A stretch of DNA of 56,554 nt, from positions 1 to 56,554 of the forward strand of contig JANXTT010000010.1 of NCBI GenBank assembly GCA_025352225.1, given 5' to 3'. The stretch is from Mucilaginibacter sp. (GTDB lineage: Bacteria > Bacteroidota > Bacteroidia > Sphingobacteriales > Sphingobacteriaceae). Shown piece after piece: positions 18,262 to 29,500 of the stretch (the stretch's first letter is position 1; each line of letters begins with the position of its first letter). The notes under the pieces were generated by a model, which worked only from the letters and a program-made list of their open reading frames with translations, was not told the origin of the DNA and ran no database searches. A program made the translations under genes and the position numbers.

Positions 18262-21200
18262 TCAATTAAAAGTAATATTGAGGCCTGCATTGTACATACG
18301 TTGAGGAGGATAGTTTATCCTATCGGTTCCGCTGGTAATTTCCGGATCAAGTGCGTACTTGCTGAACGCTTTAGACCAGGTTAATAAATTATTGCCGTTT
18401 AAGTAAAATACCGCGCTTTGAATATGTACTTTATTTAACCAGCTAGCGGGCAAAGAATAACTTAGTTGAGCAGTTCTGAGACGTAGATAATCGCCGGGTA
18501 CATTCCAATAATTAGAAACAAATGCACCAGGATCACTAACTGTACGTAAAAGAGTAAGTGCCGGATATTTGGCATTATCGCCTATATCGGGTGTCCACGC
18601 TTGTTGCTGTATAGCCGTTAGGTTAGAAGAAAACGCACGCCCTGCTTCTTCATAGGCACGTACATTAAAGTGTAAAGCACCTTGAAATAACGCTGATAAA
18701 CTAATATTTTTATAACTAAAGCTAAAGTTGAGGCCAAAATTTGTATCGGGTGTATTAGGGTAACTAATAACGGCCTGATCTTTTGAGTCAATAATTCCAT
18801 CACCGTTTAAATCTCTATATTTCAGATCTCCTGGCCTTGCAGCAGGGTTCACCTTGGGGCTGTTGGCTACGTCGGCAGCATCTTGATAAAAACCAATAAA
18901 TTCATAATCTACACGGCTCCCAATAGGGTGTCCGGTTATAGCCTGCCACGGGTACTGGGTGCTGGTTTCGTCCATGTATAAAATGGTATTGTGCGCATAT
19001 GAATATGTCCCTTTTAAAGAATAATTAATGTCTTTGCCAATTTTGTCGTGGTAGTTTAACTCAATTTCAAAACCCTTATTATTTACGCGCCCCAAGTTAA
19101 CAGGGGGCAGGTCCTGACCGAAGATGGCTGATACTGTTCCTCTTTGTGATAAAATATCATAACGATTGTTATTAAATACGTCAACAGTACCATTAATTTT
19201 ATTAAATAATCCAAAGTCTAATCCAATATTCAACTCTTTTTGTTTTTCCCAGGTTACCTGGCTGTTAGGCAAGCGGCCTTCTTGCAGGCCATTAACACCG
19301 TTGGCATTAATACCAAAGTTAGGCTGGCCAAACGGGTTATTAACTGAGTAGGTTTGCAAATACGAATAAGTAAAGCCCCCAAGGTTATCAGACCCTACAA
19401 GCCCATAAGACGCACGAATTTTAAACTGATCTAACGCTTTGAAATTGTTTTTCACAAATGGCTCTTCGGCAATGTTCCATCCGGCAGATACCGCGGGGAA
19501 AAACCCAAAACGTTTTGAAGAAACAAACCTGTCGGTGCCATTATATGCACCTGTAAGCTGTAACAGGTATTTCTGTTTATAATCATACCCTAGTCGGCCG
19601 GTATAACCAAGTGTATTGGCCGGTATAAAATTATAGTTAGCATCATTTACGTAATTATTTTTACTGGTTTGGTTCATTAAAGCTAAACCGGTAAAGTGAT
19701 GATTTTTAAATGCGCGGTCGTAAGTCAGTAACGCTTGTACATTATACGTCCTTATGGTAGTATTTCCATTGCTAAAATTAGTACCGCTGTAATTTAAGCC
19801 AAGTGGCTCTAACCGAAATATATTAGGGTCTGTTTGTTGATAGGTATCTGTAGCCAGAGTATAAATGGCAGACGGCATATTTGTTCTGGTTAAATTTTTT
19901 GAATACCCATAACTGCTAGCGTATGATAGTGTACCTTTAAAAGCCAAACCTTTAGTTAAAAAATCAAGCTTTTGTTCTGCCGAGGTTACAATGTTCATAT
20001 TATTCTCATTATACCTGTTATAACCGCCCAATGTTAAACGCTCAATAATATTACCACCGTTATATGAGGCGCCACCTGCATCGGTTTTTTGCCAGGTACT
20101 GTATCCCCAGCTGCCGTCTGGATTTTTTATTGGGTATGCAAACGGGGATAGCCCCAAGAAAGCACCGTATTCGTAAAAAGGATCGTTTTTTGAGGCTACC
20201 GTTGTATTATTAAATATGTTAGGGCTGTTTACTTCATTGATATTTCCGTAAACGTCCAGCTTTAACTTAAGGCTGGGACTCACTTTAATATCCAGGTTTG
20301 ACCGATAGTTATAACGATTGTTGTAATAATTGCCATCATACCCTTGTCCATGACTAAAATCCCTGAGATTTCCACCCTGATTTAGATAGCCTACCGAAAC
20401 AAAGTAAGTTACTTTCTCGGTTCCACCGGTTATATCCAGGTGATTGTCAGACTGGGATGCATATTTTTTAAATAACTCATGGTACCAGTCAATATTGGGA
20501 TGCCCATAAGGATCTTGTCCATTTTGAAAAAGTGCCAGATCCTGATCCGTCCATTTCGGTGTAAAAGTTGGATTAGGTGTTGCAGCATACTTATTATCAT
20601 TGATCTGAGCCTGATTGTACAATAAGGCAGTATTATAAGCATCCAGAAATTTAGGTAGCTTGGTAGGCTGGCTCAGGCTATAATCGGTTCTTAAGGAAAT
20701 TTTAGGTGAGCCAACCACACCACGCCTGGTGGTTAATACAACAACCCCATTTGCCCCTTTAATGCCATAAATTGCTGTGGTAGACGCATCTTTTAAGATA
20801 GTTACGGTTTCTACTTCGTTGGCATCCAACCGTTGAAACTGATCATATGTAAATTCAATATCATCAACAATAATAAGGGGTTGATTGTTATTGGTGTATG
20901 AGCTTAAGCCACGTATCAAAAAATCGGCACCATCAGCACCGGGCCTGCCCGAACGCTGCTGTGAAATATACCCTGTAATACGGCCTGCCAAAGTGTTTTG
21001 TAAACTGGCAGAAGGATTTTGGCGTATTTCTTTGCCACTTACCGCACTTGTTGCGCCGGTTAGGGTTATTTTTTTCTGTGGCACATATCCGGCATTTACA
21101 ATAATCTCTTGCAGGCTACTATTAGCAGCAGTTAAAGTAACGCTTATACTGGAGCGGCCGGTAATATTTACTTCCTTGGTCTCGTATCCTATTCCTTTTA

Positions 21201-21420
21201 TAATAAGCACACCCGAGGTGCCTTTTAGGGTGATTTTAAATTTCCCGTCAACATCGGTGGCTATGCCATTGTTAGGCATGCCTTTTTCTATTACGCTGAT
21301 CCCGGGCAACGGCCCTTGGTCATCGCGTACTGTTCCCTGTACCTGTTTGGTTTGAGCCTTTGCAAGGCTTACTATAAGGCACAGTAAAATAGCTATACTA
21401 AATAATTTGATCGTGTTCAT
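18262..21420 (-). CDS. SusC/RagA family TonB-dependent outer-membrane transporter
   Basis: The preferred start MNTIKLFS at 21420 gives a protein of about 1052 residues with a signal peptide ending in LAKAQ and an A-rich leader just before the ATG. An upstream ATG at 21459 shares one base with the stop of the preceding SusD gene, so translational coupling is also possible. After the signal comes a carboxypeptidase-D-regulatory-like domain (VQGTVRDDQGPLPGISV), a TonB-box-like segment, and the plug with the SusC signature (ASLQNTLAGRITG, LKDASTTAIYG, VVVLTTRRG). The beta barrel ends in a C-terminal phenylalanine two residues before the end (NITFN). It should import oligosaccharides into the periplasm using TonB energy. 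Confidence 0.95.
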   Translation of the reverse strand: MNTIKLFSIAILLCLIVSLAKAQTKQVQGTVRDDQGPLPGISVIEKGMPNNGIATDVDGKFKITLKGTSGVLIIKGIGYETKEVNITGRSSISVTLTAANSSLQEIIVNAGYVPQKKITLTGATSAVSGKEIRQNPSASLQNTLAGRITGYISQQRSGRPGADGADFLIRGLSSYTNNNQPLIIVDDIEFTYDQFQRLDANEVETVTILKDASTTAIYGIKGANGVVVLTTRRGVVGSPKISLRTDYSLSQPTKLPKFLDAYNTALLYNQAQINDNKYAATPNPTFTPKWTDQDLALFQNGQDPYGHPNIDWYHELFKKYASQSDNHLDITGGTEKVTYFVSVGYLNQGGNLRDFSHGQGYDGNYYNNRYNYRSNLDIKVSPSLKLKLDVYGNINEVNSPNIFNNTTVASKNDPFYEYGAFLGLSPFAYPIKNPDGSWGYSTWQKTDAGGASYNGGNIIERLTLGGYNRYNENNMNIVTSAEQKLDFLTKGLAFKGTLSYASSYGYSKNLTRTNMPSAIYTLATDTYQQTDPNIFRLEPLGLNYSGTNFSNGNTTIRTYNVQALLTYDRAFKNHHFTGLALMNQTSKNNYVNDANYNFIPANTLGYTGRLGYDYKQKYLLQLTGAYNGTDRFVSSKRFGFFPAVSAGWNIAEEPFVKNNFKALDQFKIRASYGLVGSDNLGGFTYSYLQTYSVNNPFGQPNFGINANGVNGLQEGRLPNSQVTWEKQKELNIGLDFGLFNKINGTVDVFNNNRYDILSQRGTVSAIFGQDLPPVNLGRVNNKGFEIELNYHDKIGKDINYSLKGTYSYAHNTILYMDETSTQYPWQAITGHPIGSRVDYEFIGFYQDAADVANSPKVNPAARPGDLKYRDLNGDGIIDSKDQAVISYPNTPDTNFGLNFSFSYKNISLSALFQGALHFNVRAYEEAGRAFSSNLTAIQQQAWTPDIGDNAKYPALTLLRTVSDPGAFVSNYWNVPGDYLRLRTAQLSYSLPASWLNKVHIQSAVFYLNGNNLLTWSKAFSKYALDPEITSGTDRINYPPQRMYNAGLNITFN

Positions 21421-21458
21421 TTTATTTATTTTATAATCATGTTTAAATTGATTGACCA

Positions 21459-23138
21459 TTACCAGCCTGGATTTTGTTTCATGCTACTGTTTTTCACTAT
21501 CTCGTCATAAGGAATAGGCATGTGATAAAGCTTATCCTGGAAGACCATGTTATCAACCTGTACGGCCTGGAATGTTAACACACCGGCGTTATTGTTTATT
21601 ACGGTTCCAAAAAGCGGCCCACTCAAAGCTGTGTTGGCTATTTTCCATCTCCTTACGTCCCAAAAGCGGTGCTCTTCAAACGAAAGTTCTATGCGGCGTT
21701 CGGTCATAATTAAGGTACGCATATCGTTTTGTGATATGCCTGCCGCAATACCATACCGGCCGTTAATACCGGCAGTAATACCGGCCCTTTTTCTGATTGG
21801 AATAATCAACTGCACTGCAGACTCCGTATTTAAAGTACCACCAAGTTCATTATATGCTTCAGCCTCGTTAAGCAATATTTCGGCGTACCTGAAGTAGATA
21901 AAATTATGGCTCTGGTTAGAGTACGCGGTTGAGTTGGTAAAATCGCCCATAAACTTACGCAGGTAATAACCTGTTTTTGTTTGTACAACACTGCCTCCGG
22001 GTTTATCTTTTCCGCCTTCAAACGTTTCCATATTTCTGGAAAGCCATTTTACACCGGTAAAGAAAACCGTTGGTGCAAAACGCGGGTCGCGGTTGGTATA
22101 GGGTTGTGCGGGATTGTAGCCCGAAGCTGGATCGGTAATAACAAGGCCGTTATTCATTGTAAAAGCATCCACAAAATTTTGTGTTGGGCTGGTGCGTCCG
22201 GCACCCACAAAACTGCCGCTAACATATCCAATAGGAGCATTGTTGTTTTCAATGTCAAAATTATTTGCCGATTGTTTGGCCAAAATAATCTCCTTACTGG
22301 TTTTGTTGGTAAATAACCCTCCGTAAGAGCCTTCTAATACATAATAATTCAATGCTCTCAATTCATCGGCGGCATCAATCGCTTTTTGCCAGCGGGATGG
22401 GTCGCTGGTTACGCTACCGGTTAAACCGTCAGCATTACCACCGTTAAATAACGGACTAGCGGCATACAGGTAAGCGCGGCATTTTAATGCACTGGCTGCC
22501 CCTTTTGGTATATGCCCAATATTTGGCGCAGGCAAAGCGTCGGCATTGAGGTTTCCTTTTATTGCGTCGCACTCGCTTACTATATAATTTAAGCAATCAT
22601 CATATGTATTGCGCGGTAATTGCAGGTTATCATTAAGTGTAAATACTTTATCGCCCACAAGCGGTACTCCACCGTAACGTTTCCATAACTCAAAGTATAA
22701 AAATGCCCTGATAAAACGGACTTCGGCTTTCCAGGTGGTAATAGAAATTGCCGCTGTTGGAACCTGATCAATGTTTGCAAGAAATATATTTGCCTGGCGG
22801 ATACCTGCATATGCATTGGCCCAATAGGGATCGGGGTTATTAATTGTACTGATGATTCCGTTGTAGTAATACTGAACTGATGTATTATTTCTTGATGGTA
22901 CGGCATCGCCGGATGCATCGTCCAGGTAATCGCCATTTATTCTGTTAAATCCAGTAGGAAGGTTAGTATATATACTATTTAAAAACTGCTGGGCAAATAC
23001 CGCATTTTTATCTGTAACATCCCAAATCAGATCGCTGGTGATAAAGTTACGGGGTTGCGTTTCTTCCTTATGGCATGAAGGAGCTATCCCTGTTATTAAC
23101 AGGCATACCAAGTATATCAATGTTGTTGTTCTGTTCAT
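21459..23138 (-). CDS. SusD/RagB family outer-membrane glycan-binding lipoprotein
   Basis: A 559-residue lipoprotein with a signal peptide and lipobox (IAPSC, Cys about residue 22). SusD features include DYLDDASGDAV, the helix AEVRFIRAFLYFELWKRYGGVPL, the NYIVSECDAI segment, and the C-terminal FRYAEILLNEAEAYNELGG and ERRIELSFEEHRFWDVRRWK. It binds polysaccharide fragments at the cell surface for the SusC-like partner encoded 11 bases upstream. Only moderate similarity is visible between this and the other SusD protein in the window, so the two pairs probably bind different glycans or different chain lengths and are not a recent duplication. Confidence 0.95.
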   Translation of the reverse strand: MNRTTTLIYLVCLLITGIAPSCHKEETQPRNFITSDLIWDVTDKNAVFAQQFLNSIYTNLPTGFNRINGDYLDDASGDAVPSRNNTSVQYYYNGIISTINNPDPYWANAYAGIRQANIFLANIDQVPTAAISITTWKAEVRFIRAFLYFELWKRYGGVPLVGDKVFTLNDNLQLPRNTYDDCLNYIVSECDAIKGNLNADALPAPNIGHIPKGAASALKCRAYLYAASPLFNGGNADGLTGSVTSDPSRWQKAIDAADELRALNYYVLEGSYGGLFTNKTSKEIILAKQSANNFDIENNNAPIGYVSGSFVGAGRTSPTQNFVDAFTMNNGLVITDPASGYNPAQPYTNRDPRFAPTVFFTGVKWLSRNMETFEGGKDKPGGSVVQTKTGYYLRKFMGDFTNSTAYSNQSHNFIYFRYAEILLNEAEAYNELGGTLNTESAVQLIIPIRKRAGITAGINGRYGIAAGISQNDMRTLIMTERRIELSFEEHRFWDVRRWKIANTALSGPLFGTVINNNAGVLTFQAVQVDNMVFQDKLYHMPIPYDEIVKNSSMKQNPGW

Positions 23139-23149
23139 TTCGATAAATT

Positions 23150-25987
23150 TTAAAGTTTCACATTTACACCGATGTTAAATACCCTTTGTATTGGATATGC
23201 CCCATTGTATACTTCGGGGTCTACATCTTTTAGCGATGTAATGGTGAACAGGTTTAAACCATTGGCAAAAACGCGTACCGATGGTAGTTTAATGATATTG
23301 CTAAACCTTGCAGGCACTGTATAACCAATTTCGGCATTCTTTAATCGTAAATAATCGGCTTTACGATACCAATAAGATGAAAACGCTTGATTATTGGTGT
23401 TGCTGCCAATACCTAAACGAGGGTAACTTGCATTTGGGTTTGATGGTGTCCATCTATCCAATTGCTGTGTGTACGCCTGTCCAAATCCACCGTTCTGAAA
23501 TTCCCAGTAACTATTTCCACTTAAATAATTATTAATGTTTCTGATTCCTTGGAACAAAGCACTAAAATCAAAGCCCTTATAGTCAAAACCGAAATTTAAT
23601 CCCAAAACAAGTTGGGGCTTTGCTGATCCTATGGAGGTAATATCTAATTGGTTAATTACACCATCACCATTCAGATCTTTATATTTAATATCGCCGGGTT
23701 GGGGAGTATAGCCTAAAAAGGTTGGTGCCGGACCGTTATTTTTTCCACCATGATCTATTTCTGCCTGTGATTGAAATAGCCCATCAGCTGTAAATCCAAA
23801 AGGCTGGCCCACTGGTTGCCCTGTGCGGCGCATATAATCATAAGGTTGGTTAACTTCGTTACTGTACAGGAGCTCTGTTTTTTGTAAACTCGCGTTAGCA
23901 GAAACGAAATAATTAAAGTCTGACCGTTTTTCGTTTTGCCAGCTCAGGTCAAAATCCCAACCACTAAACCGAGTTTGTCCAATATTTTCCGCTGGATAAT
24001 TATTACCTAGTAAGGAGGTATTTTGCCCGCGTTGCTGCAATAAATCGTAATACTTATTATTGTAATATTCAATGTTAAAGCCAAGCCGGTTTTTAAACAT
24101 GGCACCAGCTAAACCAATATTTAATTTATTGCCTTTTTCCCAGGTTATATTGGCATTTGCAATGCTGGCCTCTACTAAAGTAGGGTTGCCAGACGCTGAA
24201 CTGCCAAAATAGGCTGCGGCTCCATTGTTATAACGTTGTATGTAAGAAAAGTACCCTGGCACATCGTTCCCAACTTTTCCATATGAGCCTGAAAGTTTCA
24301 GGTTATTTAGCCATGCGGAATTTTCCATAAAACTTTCCTTAGTTATATTCCATCCTAATCCAAAAGCGGGAAAAAATCCATACCGGGTTGTGCCATTTGG
24401 AAAATATCGATTTGACCCGTTAACGCCATAGGCTACTTCGGCAATATATTTTTGTTTGTAATTATATGATAACCTGCCTGATGTACCTGTAATGGTGTAG
24501 GGCAAATCGGAGTTAGCTACAGAATTATCAATGTTACCCAGCACTACCATATCAATGCCATGTGTACCATTGAAAACGTGATTATAACCTATTGAAGCTT
24601 CAAAATAGCTTTGGCGCCCTTGCGAGCTAATAGCATTTGTGTTTAGTTGAGTGCCTGAAACGCCATATTGATTATAACTTTCAACACCATTATTAACTAG
24701 CCTTTGGTATACTACTATTGGCTTACTACGGTTAATATTTTCTGTTAAGTTTGCCGAGTAAGAGCCAACAGCTTTGGCCCATAAACCGGGTATAATTTCA
24801 TCTAAGGTTCTTTTTAGATAAAAATCTGCCAGAATATCTCTGTTATAACTTTCTAAATATCCTGACCCTGTGGCTTGGGCTTGTATGTTATTTTGGTATT
24901 GTTGCACTCCACCATAGCTTCCGTCGGGGTTTATTGGTACATAAGCCGTAGCCGGGGTGTTTAAAAACGAATTAAAAATAGAGTTTATACCAGCACCCGG
25001 TTCGTTCACATTTATTATTCTACCTAAAAGGTGTATGCCCCCGATAAGTTTTTTATTGATATTAATATCAATATTTGAGCGTAAAATTGAGCCGTTTATG
25101 CCATTATTGGTATTATATTTATTGGCAGCATCTGTTTTTAACAAACCGTCCTGATTAAAATGCTCAAGGCCAACGTAATATCTTGCTGTTGTGCTACCGC
25201 CTGTAACGTTGAGGCTATAACGGTCAAACTTAGAAGTGTTTCTTAGAACCTGTTTTCGCCAATCAATATCTGGATGGCCAACCGGGTCGGACCCGGTTTG
25301 ATAGGCCTGCAGATCGGCTGCGGTATATAGCAAATTGGTTGGGTAATTAGGATTAATATTTATTTCGTTTTGCACTGCCTCATTACGTAAGGTTGCGTAA
25401 TTAAACGCGCTTAACGCTTGCGGCATTTTTAAAGGCTGCTGCATAGATGTTTGTGCCGTGAACGAAATTTGCTGCTTAGCGGCTGACCCTTGCCGTGTTG
25501 TAATTAACAACGCACCTCGGGCTCCTCTTACACCAAGCATAGCTGTACCAAGCGCATCTTTTAAAACGGTTATCGATTCAACCTCCTGAAGATCAATTGT
25601 GGTAAGATTACGCGGAATACCATCTATCAAAATTAACGGCGAAACTCCTCTCAGGGACACACTTACACCATCTGATCCTGGTAAACCAGAAAACTGCGAT
25701 GTAGATAATCCCGAAAGCCGCCCTGTTAAAGCATTTAAAACGCTGGCCGCGGGAGATTGGATAAGGTTTTTATTATAAACAACTGCCGATGATGCAACTG
25801 TAAGATTTGCTGGAATACTCTGGTTGTAAACGAGCCTAACGTTTTTTGGTAAGGAGTCTTTGTTTCCTGTCAGATTAACGTTGGAAGCCTTATGTTTAAC
25901 CGTTTTGTTTTGGGCATAGAGCCCTACATTAATAAAACAAAACGTTATAAACACGAAGAGTTTAAAAAGTATAATTCTATTTCTCAT
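23150..25987 (-). CDS. SusC/RagA family TonB-dependent transporter, short form without the regulatory-like domain
   Basis: A 945-residue outer-membrane transporter with a signal peptide ending near LYAQ (residue 26). The mature protein goes almost directly into the plug region (SPAASVLNALTGRLSGLSTSQ, LKDALGTAMLGVRGARGALLITT). It lacks the roughly 80-residue carboxypeptidase-D-regulatory-like domain found in the other SusC of this cluster. A short Lys/Asn-rich linker takes its place (residues 27-60). The C-terminus shows the usual ending (YPIQRVFNIGVNVKL). It is the first gene of the SusC/D run, about 580 bases downstream of the HTCS regulator, which is probably its controller. Confidence 0.93.
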   Translation of the reverse strand: MRNRIILFKLFVFITFCFINVGLYAQNKTVKHKASNVNLTGNKDSLPKNVRLVYNQSIPANLTVASSAVVYNKNLIQSPAASVLNALTGRLSGLSTSQFSGLPGSDGVSVSLRGVSPLILIDGIPRNLTTIDLQEVESITVLKDALGTAMLGVRGARGALLITTRQGSAAKQQISFTAQTSMQQPLKMPQALSAFNYATLRNEAVQNEININPNYPTNLLYTAADLQAYQTGSDPVGHPDIDWRKQVLRNTSKFDRYSLNVTGGSTTARYYVGLEHFNQDGLLKTDAANKYNTNNGINGSILRSNIDININKKLIGGIHLLGRIINVNEPGAGINSIFNSFLNTPATAYVPINPDGSYGGVQQYQNNIQAQATGSGYLESYNRDILADFYLKRTLDEIIPGLWAKAVGSYSANLTENINRSKPIVVYQRLVNNGVESYNQYGVSGTQLNTNAISSQGRQSYFEASIGYNHVFNGTHGIDMVVLGNIDNSVANSDLPYTITGTSGRLSYNYKQKYIAEVAYGVNGSNRYFPNGTTRYGFFPAFGLGWNITKESFMENSAWLNNLKLSGSYGKVGNDVPGYFSYIQRYNNGAAAYFGSSASGNPTLVEASIANANITWEKGNKLNIGLAGAMFKNRLGFNIEYYNNKYYDLLQQRGQNTSLLGNNYPAENIGQTRFSGWDFDLSWQNEKRSDFNYFVSANASLQKTELLYSNEVNQPYDYMRRTGQPVGQPFGFTADGLFQSQAEIDHGGKNNGPAPTFLGYTPQPGDIKYKDLNGDGVINQLDITSIGSAKPQLVLGLNFGFDYKGFDFSALFQGIRNINNYLSGNSYWEFQNGGFGQAYTQQLDRWTPSNPNASYPRLGIGSNTNNQAFSSYWYRKADYLRLKNAEIGYTVPARFSNIIKLPSVRVFANGLNLFTITSLKDVDPEVYNGAYPIQRVFNIGVNVKL

Positions 25988-26567
25988 ACTTACATTTATT
26001 TAAATGATTATTGGTTTGGTTAGTTTGCCGGTGTATAACGGCCCGTGGTGGTTATGGAACCTGGTTTATGTATCGGGAATGAACTCTAAAAAGGTTGAGC
26101 AGGTTTTTAAGTAATCGTTAATTTTCATAAATTGATTGGTTAGGATTAGAATAATTTTAGTTTGTTGTAATTGCTTGTGGGGTATTGCGTTAATATTGTT
26201 AAGTAATTATTAAGACTTTTAAAATATTTGTTGACCATATTGTTAAGGCAGTTATGTTAAAAATTGGTCAAAATGATTATAGAATAATAACTTAATAAAA
26301 TAGGTAGTTGGTTATCAAATGGCACTTACCTGGTTATGCCCGGCAAGCTTATTGCGAATGTTACTTAGCGTGTATGAAATTACATACGTATTATGCTACC
26401 GTTGTAAATAAATAGGGGCACAAATGTTAAATTAGGTTAAACTACTTGTATTTAGTTACTTACAATAAAACAATCACTTATTATGATGCATATCATTAAT
26501 AAAGTGATTGTAATTTAACAACGGAATTGTTAAAAAGTTGAATTATAGATTTAAGGCAGCACCCGAT
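25988..26567. promoter_or_regulatory. Intergenic region upstream of the SusC/D run
   Basis: A 580-base AT-rich non-coding stretch between the HTCS gene and the first SusC gene, both on the minus strand. It should contain the substrate-induced promoter and the HTCS binding site. A short palindrome GTATGAAATTACATAC at 26372-26387 (5-bp arms) is a possible operator. I found no exact CAAAnnTA (minus-strand TAnnTTTG); the nearest is CAAATGTTA at 26422, which has one extra spacer base. Confidence 0.4.
26467..26510 (-). terminator. Terminator of the HTCS gene, long imperfect palindrome
   Basis: Arms 26471-26479 and 26502-26510 pair perfectly (9 bp). With a one-base bulge the pairing continues almost to the centre, giving an approximately 40-base palindrome. 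On the minus strand it is followed at once by TTTTATT. It lies 58 bases beyond the HTCS stop codon and would insulate the SusC/D run from readthrough. Confidence 0.65.
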
Positions 26568-29500
26568 TTATACTTGTGGAGCCTTATTATTGAGGTATGC
26601 AGATGGTATCGTGTTATACTCAGCTTTGAAAGATTTGACAAAATATTTTTGACTTTTAAAACCAACTTTATAAGCAATTTGAGATATAGTTAAATGCCCC
26701 TTTTCAATAAGTTGGGCTGCACGTTTTAAACGTAAAGATCTAATAAGTTCTACAGGGCTTTTACCTGTTAACAGTAACATTTTATTGTAAAGGGTAACAC
26801 GGCTAACAAACATTTCACTACTAAGTTCTTCGACAGAAAAATTAGGGTTCGGAATATTTTTATCAATTATCTGCAATGCCTTTTGAATAAATATGGTATC
26901 TGGAGATTCTGATGTTACTTCCGATGGTAAAACTTTTACCTGTTTTTGATAGGTTTTACGTATTGACTCTTGCTGGAAGAGTATATTTTTAATTTTCGAT
27001 AGCAGAATCTCAAAATTAAAAGGTTTGGTTAAATAATCAGTAGCTCCAGTTTCAAGCCCCTTAATTTGTTGCTCTTCGCCAGTAATGGCAGTAAGCAATA
27101 TAACCGGAAGGTGAGAAGTGCGGGGGTCGGCCTTAATTTTACGGCAGAGATCTATTCCGTTCATTTCAGGCATGCTAATATCGCTCACCACCAAATTGGG
27201 ATGTAAAGCCAGGGCTTTTTGCCATCCTTCTTTACCATTTACGGCTTCTATGATATTGAAAACTCCTTTTAGATTGTCTTTCAGGTAAAACCTAAAATCA
27301 TCATTATCTTCTATAATTAATACGGTTTGTTTTTTTTCGTTACGAAGGGCCGGCGATAAAACAGTTTCACTTTCTTTAGATGTAATTTTTACATCCTGTG
27401 TTTTAGTAGTGTTGGATATATTATTTTTAACTGGTAAGCTTACAATAAAACAACTACCTTGCTCTGGCTCGCTTTCTACACGTATAGTTCCGTTATGTAA
27501 TTTAACAAACTCTTTGGTAATAGCTAAGCCTATACCGCTACCTTGATTTACCATTGAGCCCGGAATATCGTTTTGAAAGAATCGGTCGAATATTTTGTCG
27601 TGTTTATCCAGTGGAATCCCTATTCCGGTATCAATCACTTTAATTTCTAAATTTTTTTCTACCGTTTGGCTATTTTCAACTAAATTGAGTAATACACTTA
27701 CATGGCCATGTTCGGGGGTAAACTTAAATGAGTTGGAAAGCAAGTTGAACAAAATTCGTTCAATTTTATCATGGTCAAATTCTGTTTGGAGCGAGTCTGT
27801 TTCTGAATCAAACAAAAATCCAATATTTTTCTTCTCTGCTACGTCTGTAAATGATTCTGATATCTCCTGAATAAAAGCTATAATGTCTCCTCTTGTGGTG
27901 TGCAGCTTCAATTCGTGCACCTCCATTTTCCTAAAATCGAGCAGTTGGTTAACCAGGTTTAATAATCTTCGGGCATTTTGATTAACTATTTGTAACTGTT
28001 TACGCTGATCGGGTTCGATAACCTGTTTTAATATCTTGTCTACCGGCGCTAAAATCAATGCCAAAGGAGTACGAAACTCATGGCTTACATTGGTAAAGAA
28101 TTTGATTTTCATCATATCCAGTTCGTGCATCCGCTGTGCTTCCTGGCGTTCCTGTTCAACTGCAAATTGGGCACTGATTTTTTTTATGCCTTTGCCGCGA
28201 ATATATAATAAAGTACCGGCAAGCATTATTAAATAAGCGATATAAGCATAGGGTGTTTTCCAAAAAGGAGGCAATACTTTAATTTTAAGAAATAGCTTCT
28301 TGGCGTTTCCAATGCCATCATAATTGGCATTTTTTACTTTAAAAGTATAAGTACCAGCATCAAGATTGGTATAAGTAGCCTTGCGTACTTTATTATCTGC
28401 CGTTAACCAATCTTTGTCAAAACCATCCAGCATATATTGCAGTTTTGCCTTGTCGGGATCAAAGAAATCTAAAGCGGCAAACTCTATTGAGAAAACATTT
28501 TCATTATGTGGCAGGGTTATAAAATCTGTTTCTGTAATTGATTTTGGAAGAATAATATTCCCGTTTATTTCCTGCCCTGGGCTTAAGCTTTTGTTTAGTA
28601 CCTGCAAATCAGTTAAAACTATATCCGATTTGTTTTTATTGGGTTTTATGTTAGATGGGTCGAAGATATTAAATCCATTAGCACCTCCAAATATTAACTC
28701 GTCCTTGCTTGTTTTAAAGGCACTGTTTTCATTAAACTCAAGGCCTTGTAACCCATCTGATTCATCATAATTTTTAAATGAAAATGACAGTCGATCTTTG
28801 TTTTTTGTTAAAACAACATTTGATAAGCCACCTGCGGTACTTAACCATATATTATGGCTATTATCTTCTAATATGCCAAGCACCATATTATTGGGTAATC
28901 CGTCTTCCTTTTTAAAATTAGTAAATTTACCGCTAGCTAGGTTCAGTATGCTTAAACCCTCACGTGTGCCTGCCCAAAGCCAACCACGGCTGTCAATAAA
29001 AAAACTGCTTACATTGTTATGAACTAAACTATTGGAGTTTTTATCGTCATGGAAATAATGAAGCAACTTACCTGTTTTTTTCGAAATGACATCAATCCCC
29101 TCTGGAGTTCTTAACCAAATATCGCCAGCTTTGCTTTCAAGCATTGACATTACAAAATCAGAATGTATAGCGTTTTTCTGATTATGGCGATAATGATAAA
29201 ATGTTTTGCTCTGTTTATCCAGGCGGTTCAGTCCGCCACCGAGCGTGCCTACCCACATGCTTTTTTCGGAATCTTCAATTATTCCATATACACAGTCATT
29301 CGACAGGCTGTTAGTATCTGTATCGTTATGTTTATAATGTGTAAATGTTTTACCATCATAACAATCTAAACCACCCAGATATGTGCCTATCCATAGTTTT
29401 TTATCACGATCTATATAGAGGCTCACTATTACATCATTACATACCGTGTTTTTATTGGTTAAGCTATGTTTATACGGCGAGAATTTATTGCTTTTGCGGT

